Assembly: GCA_003524565.1 (NCBI GenBank) | Contig: DQGU01000166.1 | Span: 1 to 5,476 of the forward strand | Origin: Rhodospirillaceae bacterium | GTDB taxonomy: Bacteria > Pseudomonadota > Alphaproteobacteria > Micavibrionales > UBA2020 | Length of the DNA stretch: 5,476 nucleotides | Direction: 5' to 3' | Shown: in pieces, positions 1-5,384 of the stretch | How the letters are laid out: every line of letters begins with the position of its first letter | Position numbering within the stretch: position 1 is the stretch's first letter | Notes under the pieces: generated by a model | Databases searched by the model: none | What the model saw: the letters and a program-made list of their open reading frames with translations, nothing else | What the model was told of the DNA's origin: nothing | Made by a program: the position numbers and the translations under genes

Positions 1-1
1 T

Positions 2-85
2 GTCGTGCATCCGGCGGCGGAGAGTTTCATGAATATCGCAGCGCGTATCTGGATGGCGCTGCCCGATAAAAAAGCCGCCGTATAA
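2..85 (+). CDS. C-terminal end of an unidentified protein (5' truncated by window)
   Basis: This is an open frame running in from the left edge and ending at TAA 83-85. It gives 27 codons, with a C-terminus reading ...FMNIAARIWMALPDKKAAV. I prefer this frame over the one closing at 67-69 because its third codon positions are mostly G or C (about 19 of 27 by hand count), as expected for a GC-rich genome. It also runs up to an intrinsic terminator that starts 12 bases after its stop. The fragment is mildly amphipathic and carries no motif I recognise, so no function is proposed. The upstream sequence would identify it. Confidence 0.55.
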   Translation, partial: VVHPAAESFMNIAARIWMALPDKKAAV

Positions 86-97
86 ATAAACGCCCAC

Positions 98-130
98 AAA
101 AAAACCGCCGTTCTATACGGCGGTTTTTTG
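98..130. terminator. Bidirectional intrinsic terminator between converging genes
   Basis: The stem CCGCCG (105-110) pairs with CGGCGG (118-123) across a 7-base loop. It is flanked by an A-tract (98-104) on the left and a T-tract (124-129) on the right. Read left to right it is a GC stem followed by T6. Read right to left it is the same stem followed by T7. It therefore fits termination both of the + gene ending at 85 and of the - gene whose stop is at 147. Confidence 0.85.
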
Positions 131-146
131 TTTGGCTGATTTTCTT

Positions 147-1157
147 TTAGTGTTTGGGCGGCTTCGGCTCGTTTTTCGGCGTGCCCGGTTTTTTCAGGCG
201 GCGCACCTCCGGCGCGTCGAGCGCGTTTTTGTTGTAAACCGCCATTTCCGTCTCGCCGTTCATGCGGAGTTCAATATCGAGTGGCAGCAGGCTGCTGACT
301 TCGTTGAACGCACGCGCGGCGCGCTGCATCAGGCGGATATCCCCTTTTGTTGCGGGGGCGCTGCGGTTTTGCGAAGCGGCGGCAAGGAAATGCGCGATTT
401 CACCGAGCGCCTCGTCATCCGGCACGAAAGCGGTTTTGCTGCGCAGGCCTTTGGCCAGCTCTTCCATATCGCCCGCATCGAAGGCGATAATCAGGCGCTG
501 GATGTCGGGGGAAAGTTTTGCAAAATCTTGCGGCGTCGGCGGTTTATCGACCGCGACCATGTTGAAATCGACCATCAGGTCGGCAGTTTTTTTCGAAACT
601 TCACCCAGCACGTCAAAAGCATTTTCCGCACCCGACAAAAGCGCGGCGGCGGTCAGGCGGTCAACCTGCTTGTCCGGCATGTGGCCGCGCATTTCTTCTT
701 CGATAATGCCGGCGGCAATCAGGCTGTCGAGGTCCACGTTGGAAATAACATCCAGCGTGTTCAGAATTTCAGGACGGTCAGGCAGTAAACGCTCCGCGAT
801 GCGAAACAGCGGGTCGTCCATGCGCGGGTCGTCGTATTCGTCATCGTCGCCGTCATCGCCATAGGCGCTGGTGTAATCCACATCGTCCATCATATCGGGG
901 TCGAAGCCGGGCTTCACGCGCGGCTCGTGACTGCGGTAGGGGATGAAATCGTAGGTGACGGGTTTGTCTTTTGCGGGCGTATCGTCGTTTTGCGGTGCGG
1001 GCAGTTTGACGCCCTTGTTGATGACGGCGGCGGGTTTGTCATCGTCGCCGTCCAGCGAATGTTCTGCATCGCGCACGCGCGATGTGAAGTCGGATGCCTG
1101 GTTGAAGCCTTCGCGGGCATCACCGTTTTGCGGTTTGTTTTTACGCGGGTCCTGCAT
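147..1157 (-). CDS. Uncharacterised Asp-rich soluble protein (336 aa)
   Basis: I do not recognise this protein. The N-terminal ~115 residues look disordered and very polar. They include an Asp-rich acidic stretch at about residues 86-115 with several DD and DDD runs, mixed with Lys/Pro patches. Residues ~115-300 look like an alpha-helical folded domain, with recurring Leu/Ala/Ile spacing such as SLIAAG, LTAAALLSG and RLIIAFDAGD. The last ~16 residues are a Lys/Pro-rich basic tail. There is no signal peptide, membrane segment, HExxH, P-loop or Cys cluster, so a cytoplasmic protein is likely. The start is taken as ATG 1157-1155, because GGAG lies six bases before it; a TTG directly upstream (1160) is possible but less well spaced. 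It lies 159 bases downstream of folA on the same strand, so it may be read from its own promoter or by read-through. That it is a real gene is supported by its length, codon use, ribosome site and 3' terminator. Confidence 0.85.
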   Translation of the reverse strand: MQDPRKNKPQNGDAREGFNQASDFTSRVRDAEHSLDGDDDKPAAVINKGVKLPAPQNDDTPAKDKPVTYDFIPYRSHEPRVKPGFDPDMMDDVDYTSAYGDDGDDDEYDDPRMDDPLFRIAERLLPDRPEILNTLDVISNVDLDSLIAAGIIEEEMRGHMPDKQVDRLTAAALLSGAENAFDVLGEVSKKTADLMVDFNMVAVDKPPTPQDFAKLSPDIQRLIIAFDAGDMEELAKGLRSKTAFVPDDEALGEIAHFLAAASQNRSAPATKGDIRLMQRAARAFNEVSSLLPLDIELRMNGETEMAVYNKNALDAPEVRRLKKPGTPKNEPKPPKH

Positions 1158-1162
1158 CAATC

Positions 1163-1167
1163 TCTCC
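1163..1167 (-). promoter_or_regulatory. Shine-Dalgarno site fixing the start at 1157
   Basis: The - strand reads GGAGA, then a short spacer, TTG and ATG. GGAG (1167-1164) is six bases from the ATG at 1157 but only three from the TTG at 1160. This favours the ATG as the initiation codon. Confidence 0.65.
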
Positions 1168-1178
1168 GGAGCGTGGCG

Positions 1179-1197
1179 GGTAAACCTTTGATTTACC
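1179..1197. repeat. Operator-like inverted repeat upstream of the 1157 gene
   Basis: GGTAAA (1179-1184) and TTTACC (1192-1197) form a perfect 6-base inverted repeat around a 7-base centre. It starts 12 bases upstream of the Shine-Dalgarno site of the 147-1157 gene. It could be a repressor site or a weak 5' UTR hairpin. The symmetry is seen in the sequence; any function is inference. Confidence 0.35.
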
Positions 1198-1246
1198 TGA
1201 AAAACAAAAGTATTTTAATTATGGAATTAGATACTAGCGGATTCTG

Positions 1247-1274
1247 CCAGCGCGGGGAAGCAAAAACGCGCTGG
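1247..1274. repeat. GC-rich inverted repeat in the gap after folA
   Basis: CCAGCGCG (1247-1254) and CGCGCTGG (1267-1274) are perfect 8-base complements around a 12-base loop. They lie about 43 bases downstream of the folA stop on the - strand. A stable RNA hairpin is expected on either strand. No T-tract follows in either direction, so it is not a standard intrinsic terminator. It may instead protect the 3' end of the thyA-folA transcript or pause polymerase. Confidence 0.45.
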
Positions 1275-1316
1275 TGCCACAATTTCGCAATAAAATTAGG
1301 CAGATGGGCGAAAATT

Positions 1317-1832
1317 TCAGGCCGCGCGTTCCAGCACCGTAATTGTATAGCTGGCGCTTTCGCCCTCCTGCGCGGCGTGAAATTCGCGCTTTACCTCGCG
1401 CCACTCATCGCGCGCGAAGGCGGGGAAGGTGGTATCGCCCTCCGGCTTCAGGTGCACTTCGGTCAGGTACAGAAAGTCAGCAAGGGGGATGGTCTGGCGG
1501 TAAATTTCCGCCCCGCCGCCGATGAAGATTTCATCCACGCCGTCGCGCGCGGCCACATCGCGCGCATGCGCGAGCCCTTCGTCGAGCGATGTCACGGTGA
1601 CGCAGCCTTCCACTTTGTAATCCGGATTGCGGCTGATGATGATGTTGGTGCGGTCAAGCAGAGGCTTGCCCAGCGATTCAAAACTTTTGCGCCCCATGAC
1701 AATCGGCTTGCCCTTGGTCGTGCGGCGGAAATATTGCAGTTCCGATTTGATGCGCCACGGCAGTTCGTTCTCGCGGCCGATGATGCCGTTATCCGCAATG
1801 GCGGCGATGAGCGATATTTTGGGCGCGCTCAT
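1317..1832 (-). CDS. folA: Dihydrofolate reductase
   Basis: This enzyme reduces dihydrofolate to tetrahydrofolate with NADPH in the cytosol. It regenerates the cofactor that thymidylate synthase, encoded just upstream, turns into dihydrofolate. The protein has 171 residues, within the usual range for chromosomal DHFR. The N-terminal strand is followed by NGIIG (15-19) and the substrate-site LPW (24-26). The catalytic acid position is Glu31 in SELQYF, where Escherichia coli has Asp27; both residues occur in the family. Next come the NADPH-binding segments MGRKSFESLGKPL and RTNIIISR (about 46-68), the GGG turn in IFIGGGAEIY (102-111), LTEVH and GDTTFP near 132-137. The ATG (1832-1830) overlaps the thyA TGA as ATGA, and GGAGG (1844-1840) sits seven bases upstream inside thyA. 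Translational coupling in a thyA-folA operon is therefore likely. Confidence 0.98.
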   Translation of the reverse strand: MSAPKISLIAAIADNGIIGRENELPWRIKSELQYFRRTTKGKPIVMGRKSFESLGKPLLDRTNIIISRNPDYKVEGCVTVTSLDEGLAHARDVAARDGVDEIFIGGGAEIYRQTIPLADFLYLTEVHLKPEGDTTFPAFARDEWREVKREFHAAQEGESASYTITVLERAA

Positions 1833-2623
1833 ACCGCAACCTCCGCCTTGATGGCGGCATCGCAGGTGTAATCCAGCAGCTCGAAATCTTCGAATTTAAA
1901 GCTGAAAATATCCTTCACATAGGGGTTCAGCTCCATGCGCGGCAGTTTGTGCGGCGTGCGGCTCAGTTGCAGTTTTACCTGCTCCATGTGGTTTTCGTAG
2001 ATGTGCAAATCGCCGAAGCTATGCACGAAATCGCCGGGCTTCAGCCCTGTCACCTGCGCGACCATCAAGGTCAAAAGCGCGTAGGACGCGATGTTGAACG
2101 GCACACCCAGAAACACATCGGCGCTGCGCTGATAGAGCTGGCAGGAAAGTTTCCCCTCCGCCACATAAAACTGGAAAAAGCAGTGGCAGGGCGCCAGCGC
2201 CATTTGCGGAATGTCCGCAGGGTTCCACGCCGTCACGATATGGCGGCGGCTGTCCGGATTTTTCTTGATGTCTTCGACGACCTGCGCAATCTGGTCGATG
2301 GTGCTGCCATCGGGTTTTGGCCACGAACGCCACTGGTGGCCGTAAACGGGGCCGAGGTTGCCGTTTTCATCCGCCCATTCATCCCAGATGCTGACCTTGT
2401 TGTCCTTCAGGTAACCGATATTGGTATCGCCCTTCAGGAACCACAAAAGCTCGTGGATGATGGATTTGGTATGTACCTTTTTGGTGGTGACAAGGGGGAA
2501 GCCTTCGCTGAGGTCATAGCGGTTCTGATAGCCAAAGCAGCTATAGGCCGCGGTGCCGGTGCGGTTTTGTTTAAAAACGCCGTGTTCCAGCACATGGCGC
2601 ATCAGGTCATGATATTGCTTCAT
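1829..2623 (-). CDS. thyA: Thymidylate synthase (folate-dependent, ThyA type)
   Basis: This enzyme converts dUMP and methylenetetrahydrofolate to dTMP and dihydrofolate, the only de novo source of dTMP in organisms without ThyX. The protein has 264 residues, the same length as Escherichia coli ThyA, and the key residues fall at the same numbers. These are the phosphate-binding Arg21 (RTGT), Arg126-Arg127 (DSRRH), the catalytic nucleophile Cys146 in LAPCHCFFQF, Gln165-Arg166-Ser167 (YQRSADV), Asp169, Asn177 in PFNIASYALL, and His207/Tyr209 (DLHIYENH). The C-terminus ends in IKAEVAV, matching the conserved hydrophobic tail. No key residue is missing. Start ATG 2623-2621 is preceded by AAGGGG (2634-2629) five bases away. 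It is the first gene of the - strand pair with folA. I could not find a convincing sigma-70 promoter in the gap upstream. Confidence 0.99.
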   Translation of the reverse strand: MKQYHDLMRHVLEHGVFKQNRTGTAAYSCFGYQNRYDLSEGFPLVTTKKVHTKSIIHELLWFLKGDTNIGYLKDNKVSIWDEWADENGNLGPVYGHQWRSWPKPDGSTIDQIAQVVEDIKKNPDSRRHIVTAWNPADIPQMALAPCHCFFQFYVAEGKLSCQLYQRSADVFLGVPFNIASYALLTLMVAQVTGLKPGDFVHSFGDLHIYENHMEQVKLQLSRTPHKLPRMELNPYVKDIFSFKFEDFELLDYTCDAAIKAEVAV

Positions 2624-2784
2624 TTTTTCCCCTTATGGCGGGTATTTGTGGGATGTGTTGCCCGCTTTTTCTGCTTCGCGTCGATAAAATCAGCATGCCC
2701 GAACTGGGCGGGCGATTTCAACCAAAACCCGGGGCAAAGCGCCGGTCTGAAAGCGGGGCGCGTGCTTGACAGGAGATATTTGTT

Positions 2785-2820
2785 ATGAAAATATACTCCA
2801 TCCGAGGAATCTACCTATGA
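2785..2820 (+). CDS. Possible 11-residue leader peptide overlapping the next gene's start
   Basis: AGGAGA (2771-2776) lies eight bases before ATG 2785. The frame encodes MKIYSIRGIYL and stops at TGA 2818-2820. That TGA overlaps the ATG (2817-2819) of the following gene as ATGA, the usual geometry of translational coupling. The strong ribosome site and the exact overlap are visible in the sequence, but so short an ORF can arise by chance. There is also a conflict. TTGACA (2766-2771) just before it would be an ideal -35 box, with TATACT at 2792-2797 as a possible -10, although a 20-base spacer is too long. If that promoter were used, the leader would not be in the mRNA. Confidence 0.35.
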   Translation: MKIYSIRGIYL

Positions 2821-3755
2821 CTCATGCCCTTTTTCAGGATACCGAAACCAAAGTCGTCTGGGACCAGCGCGGCTTTGACGCCTTTATGGCGCAGCGCGAC
2901 CCCGTGCAGGAGGCCGCCGACCAGAAACGCCTGAAAATGCTTTTCGCCGCCGCCTCCGCCCCCGTGACGCAGGAGGCTTTTAAATGGGCGGAAGAAAACG
3001 GCATGAAATTTTTTATCGACCACAGCCTGCGCAATGCGGGTGCCTATTACACCATGGGCACGGGGGTTGTCGGTCTGGGCGCGCGCTATGCGAATAATCC
3101 GGCGGTTGCCTTGCCGATGCTGGTGCATGAAATCCGCCACGGCTGGCAGGACAAACAGGGCATGATACCCACCGTCGCGCGCGGCTTTGCCGAATATATG
3201 ATTCAGGTCGCGCTTATCGAAGCGGATGCCAGCGCATGGCAGTACGCATCGGAGCGTCAGGAAACCGCGAACTGGTATTACGAAGAGGGCATGAAAACCC
3301 CGGCCTTCCCCGCGCGCGAATTGATGCTGGCCAGCGAATTTGCCAGATGGGGCGCGGCGCACGGTACGTTCTACGGTGAAACGGCATCGCGCCGGATGGG
3401 CAGCACCCTCGGCCTTGCGAAAGTCACACCCGTCGATTTCAAAACCGAATTCAAACCCTACGCCGGCAAGGGCGCGCCGAAGGTGCCGAAAATCCGCGGC
3501 ATTGATACCGCGCTCGATGCCGTTATCGATAAACTCGGCCGCGGGTTTGACGCGGCGAATGGAAACAATCCGAATTATCTGGCATCCCCCGAAATGCGGG
3601 CGCATCTTGAAAACAGGGCGCTTTCCGTGCGTCTGGCGCACCGCTTTTTTCAGGCCGCCGCAAAAGTGCCGCCGCTGGTGAAGGATGTCAACAAAGCCAT
3701 GAACCGCAAACAGCAGCAGCACCGCCGCAAACACGGCAGCGACCTTTATCTGTAA
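2817..3755 (+). CDS. Putative HExxH zinc metallopeptidase-like protein (312 aa)
   Basis: This is a predicted zinc-dependent peptidase of unknown substrate. The zinc-binding helix is HEIRHGWQ, with His104, Glu105 (general base) and His108. A likely third ligand is Glu135 in LIEADASAW, 27 residues further on, which is a gluzincin-like arrangement. The segment before it (GTGVVGLGARYANNPAVALPML, about 81-102) is short and hydrophobic, as is usual before such helices. Residues ~170-300 contain Ala-rich helices, and the C-terminus is basic (RKQQQHRRKH). There is no signal peptide or membrane span, so it is probably cytoplasmic. It resembles, from memory and unchecked, the Pfam family DUF6782, described as putative metallopeptidases. 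The start is ATG 2817, with GAGGA (2804-2808) eight bases upstream; a TTG at 2766 would add 17 residues but lacks support. It is divergent from thyA and converges on 3795-4985, which has a matching motif. Confidence 0.82.
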   Translation: MTHALFQDTETKVVWDQRGFDAFMAQRDPVQEAADQKRLKMLFAAASAPVTQEAFKWAEENGMKFFIDHSLRNAGAYYTMGTGVVGLGARYANNPAVALPMLVHEIRHGWQDKQGMIPTVARGFAEYMIQVALIEADASAWQYASERQETANWYYEEGMKTPAFPARELMLASEFARWGAAHGTFYGETASRRMGSTLGLAKVTPVDFKTEFKPYAGKGAPKVPKIRGIDTALDAVIDKLGRGFDAANGNNPNYLASPEMRAHLENRALSVRLAHRFFQAAAKVPPLVKDVNKAMNRKQQQHRRKHGSDLYL

Positions 3756-3785
3756 CAATCATCCGTTTTGAAAAACGCGCGGGCT

Positions 3786-3802
3786 AAAAAACGCTCAAAG
3801 CG
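3786..3802 (-). terminator. Weak intrinsic terminator of the 3795-4985 gene
   Basis: Read on the - strand, CGCT-TTG-AGCG (3802-3792) is followed at once by T6 (3791-3786). The stem is only four base pairs and contains the stop codon. The GC-rich palindrome at 3807-3820 just before it might add structure. The geometry is right for an intrinsic terminator, but the stem is short. No good terminator with a T-tract was found for the + gene ending at 3755. Confidence 0.3.
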
Positions 3803-4985
3803 CGTGCGCGCCCGGGCGCGGGCCCGTGTTTTGCTGCTGCACGGGCGCGGTGTCGTTTGCGGGCGTGTTTTTTTCAGCGGGGGCAGCCGGGCCCTTGTAG
3901 GTTTTGGAATGTGCGATGAAATCCGCGCGCGTGGTGCCGGCGGCGGCGAAGGCTTCGCTGAGCGTTGGCAGGCTTGCGCGCGGGGCGATGCTGTATTTCT
4001 TTTCAATCTCGGCAATTTTTTGGGCATGCGCGGGGGAGAGGTTTTCAATCTCCGTCAGCGATTTGTTGTGCGCATCCGCAACGAAAGTATTGGGGCCGAA
4101 AGACGCGCCGATTTCAAGAATATCCGCGCCGTCCATGCGCACAAATGTCAGCGTCTCGCCTGCCTGCAAATTGTCGTGGCGGTATTTCATCATCCGCTCG
4201 TATTCATCAATCGCGCGGGCGTGCCAATCGTCGGCAATGACGGTTTTTTCCGCATCCTTCGTCCAGACACCCAGAAGGTTGCGGCAATCGCGCGCCGCTT
4301 TTTCAAACGCATCCGTCAGGTCTGCGCTTTGCGCGCGGATGTTTTGAAACGTGCTGACAGGCAGGGGGGAGCTTTCCATCACCTTGACAATATCCGGCGC
4401 ATCGGCAGCGGCCAGCGCGCAAAGCCAGGCGCCCTTGACGTAGGCATCCTGCTCCAGTCTTTCTTTTCGCAGCAGATAATCATAGGGCGATACCATGATG
4501 TTCGTCGCGGCATTGAACGGGTCGGCGTGCAGCGCGGCGGCGGTCTGATATTGCAGAGCATGCACGAATTCATGCGTGCGCGCGCCCATCAGGCGTTCGG
4601 CATTTTCAAGCGCCTCGGCACCGTAAAGCACATAGTTGCTGAAACTGTCCTGCCCCGGTTTGGGCGGGTAGATGAAAGAGTGATAGCCCGCGCTCGGCTT
4701 CATGTCGAAATCGATGTCCTCGCGCTTGAGAACGCTGCCGGCGGCTTTCAGAAAGGCAAGGCCGACGCCGCCCAGTGCGGGGTCGTGCAGACGCTCCATC
4801 CAGCCATCGACGGTGGTCAGCTGTTGCACCATCTGCGCACGCTGTTCTTCTTCGCGGGCGATGTCTTCGGGGCTTTTTTCCGCAGGGGTGCCTGTTTCGG
4901 GCGCGCTGGCGGCATCGCCGGCGGCGTTTTTGCCGTCGCGCAATTCCGTATCCTCTGCGGGCTCTTTTTTGACAGGTTCGACCAT
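3795..4985 (-). CDS. Putative HExxH metallopeptidase-like protein with disordered ends (396 aa)
   Basis: This is a predicted zinc protein of unknown substrate. The core signature is HEFVHALQ, with His138, Glu139 and His142. Glu178 in RLEQDAYVKGAW, 36 residues later, is the likely third ligand. The HExxHxxQ plus E-x-D-A pattern matches the neighbouring + strand protein, but flanking residues differ, so they are at best distant relatives. Residues 1-50 are a charged, Lys/Glu/Ala-rich, probably disordered leader. Residues ~360-396 are a Pro/Ala/Asn/Gln-rich tail. The middle (about 200-340) is helical and contains two Trp residues, but no other known motif. There is no signal peptide or membrane span. 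The start is ATG 4985, with AGGG (4994-4991) five bases upstream and a plausible promoter just beyond. The family could also be an inactive zincin fold, since HExxH can occur by chance, but the context of 'ARTHEFVHALQYQ' and the E-x-D-A partner argue for a real site. Confidence 0.8.
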   Translation of the reverse strand: MVEPVKKEPAEDTELRDGKNAAGDAASAPETGTPAEKSPEDIAREEEQRAQMVQQLTTVDGWMERLHDPALGGVGLAFLKAAGSVLKREDIDFDMKPSAGYHSFIYPPKPGQDSFSNYVLYGAEALENAERLMGARTHEFVHALQYQTAAALHADPFNAATNIMVSPYDYLLRKERLEQDAYVKGAWLCALAAADAPDIVKVMESSPLPVSTFQNIRAQSADLTDAFEKAARDCRNLLGVWTKDAEKTVIADDWHARAIDEYERMMKYRHDNLQAGETLTFVRMDGADILEIGASFGPNTFVADAHNKSLTEIENLSPAHAQKIAEIEKKYSIAPRASLPTLSEAFAAAGTTRADFIAHSKTYKGPAAPAEKNTPANDTAPVQQQNTGPRPGAHAL

Positions 4986-5006
4986 AATTTCCCTAAATTT
5001 GGTATT

Positions 5007-5035
5007 ATTCTAACCTTGTGGCCGTCCAGTCCCAA
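5007..5035 (-). promoter_or_regulatory. Probable sigma-70-type promoter for the 4985 gene
   Basis: On the - strand, TTGGGA (5035-5030) and TAGAAT (5012-5007) are separated by exactly 17 bases. The boxes match the consensus at four and five of six positions. A transcript would begin near 5000, leaving a leader of about 15 bases that carries the AGGGA ribosome site. Confidence 0.5.
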
Positions 5036-5060
5036 GCAAAAACGCCCGCTGCACTGCGTC

Positions 5061-5077
5061 AAATCATTTAAATCATT
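5061..5077. repeat. AAATCATT direct repeat upstream of the ssrA promoter
   Basis: AAATCATT occurs at 5061-5068 and again at 5070-5077, one base apart, within an AT-rich tract running to the -35 box at 5095. The position suits an UP element or a regulator-binding site for ssrA. The repeat is visible; its role is inferred. Confidence 0.35.
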
Positions 5078-5094
5078 GGATTTCTTTTAAAATA

Positions 5095-5123
5095 TTGGAA
5101 ATGCGGGCGGGATGCCCTATAAT
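5095..5123 (+). promoter_or_regulatory. Promoter of the ssrA (tmRNA) gene
   Basis: TTGGAA (5095-5100), a 17-base spacer and a perfect TATAAT (5118-5123) form a near-consensus sigma-70 promoter. The start of transcription is expected at about 5130-5131, right at the first hairpin of the permuted tmRNA precursor. A strong constitutive promoter suits an abundant stable RNA. Confidence 0.85.
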
Positions 5124-5130
5124 AGGAATT

Positions 5131-5212
5131 GTCGGGTCAAACCGACTATGACGATAAACGCGCTGTGGAATAGGCGATACGGACCCGGGGGCGGTACCCG
5201 GCGGCTCCACCA
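5131..5212 (+). ncRNA. Acceptor piece of tmRNA
   Basis: This half carries the 3' CCA that is aminoacylated. It opens with a hairpin, GTCGG (5131-5135) with CCGAC (5142-5146), and ends in the T arm, acceptor strand and encoded CCA. The T loop reads GGCGGTA and lacks the usual TTC of tRNA T loops. The mature 5' end may lie a few bases inside the drawn limit. Confidence 0.8.
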
Positions 5213-5256
5213 ATTATCCAGTTTGCGGTTGCTTTGCGAAAAGCCCGCGCCGGTAT
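5213..5256 (+). other. Intervening segment removed from the tmRNA precursor
   Basis: These 44 bases join the mature 3' CCA to the mature 5' end of the coding piece, so they must be cut out. The 5' side of the coding piece is expected to be made by RNase P and the CCA side by 3' exonuclease trimming, as for tRNA precursors. The segment folds into GCGG (5225-5228) with CCGC (5245-5248) and GCTTT (5231-5235) with AAAGC (5240-5244). A two-base bulge lies between the stems, and the hairpin is capped by a GCGA (GNRA) tetraloop. Confidence 0.75.
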
Positions 5257-5342
5257 GGGGCCGAAATAGGATCGACGTGCGTAGTAAAGATGGTTGCTTT
5301 CGTCCGGCATTGTTCCGCCGTTATCGGGCTACTTTTATAAAT

Positions 5343-5384
5343 GCTAACGATAACACCGTAGCACCGGTTGCTCTCGCTGCCTAA
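5343..5384 (+). other. tmRNA proteolysis-tag reading frame (ANDNTVAPVALAA)
   Basis: The resume codon GCT (5343-5345) begins a 13-codon frame encoding ANDNTVAPVALAA, followed by TAA (5382-5384). The AND start and the small hydrophobic LAA end are typical of SsrA tags: the C-terminus is read by ClpXP and the N-terminal AND part by the SspB adaptor. The better-known alphaproteobacterial tags end in VAA, so the LAA ending is a small variation. The frame lies between the two arms of the P5-like helix, which fixes its identity. Confidence 0.93.

Noticed and set aside
1201..1240. AT-rich stretch with TAAAAT and CATAAT boxes as a promoter for the 1157 gene
   Set aside because: On the - strand no acceptable -35 box sits 16-18 bases upstream of any of the -10-like hexamers. 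A promoter here is likely on general grounds but cannot be placed.
2638..2670. GCGGG, an 18-base loop, CCCGC and T5, resembling a + strand terminator
   Set aside because: The stem is only five base pairs with a long loop, and no + strand transcript is expected to end here, since thyA runs the other way. At most it is a weak hairpin in the thyA 5' UTR.
2695..2769. A 24-codon + strand ORF starting MPELGGRFQPKPG in the thyA upstream gap
   Set aside because: There is no Shine-Dalgarno sequence before the ATG, it matches no family I recognise, and its length is easily reached by chance.
3764..3777. CGTTTT-GA-AAAACG inverted repeat after the + gene ending at 3755
   Set aside because: It is AT-rich with a two-base loop and no following T-tract, so it is too weak to call a terminator.
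3768..5090. A 440-codon + strand ORF antisense to the 3795-4985 gene
   Set aside because: It is a shadow of the - strand gene in GC-rich DNA. It has Arg/Gly/Phe-rich composition with no motifs. The - strand frame has a ribosome site, a promoter and an HExxH domain.
5112..5384. A 90-codon + strand ORF ending in the residues ANDNTVAPVALAA
   Set aside because: It runs through the tmRNA acceptor stem, CCA and intervening segment. Only its last 13 codons are translated, as the tmRNA tag. It is not a protein gene.
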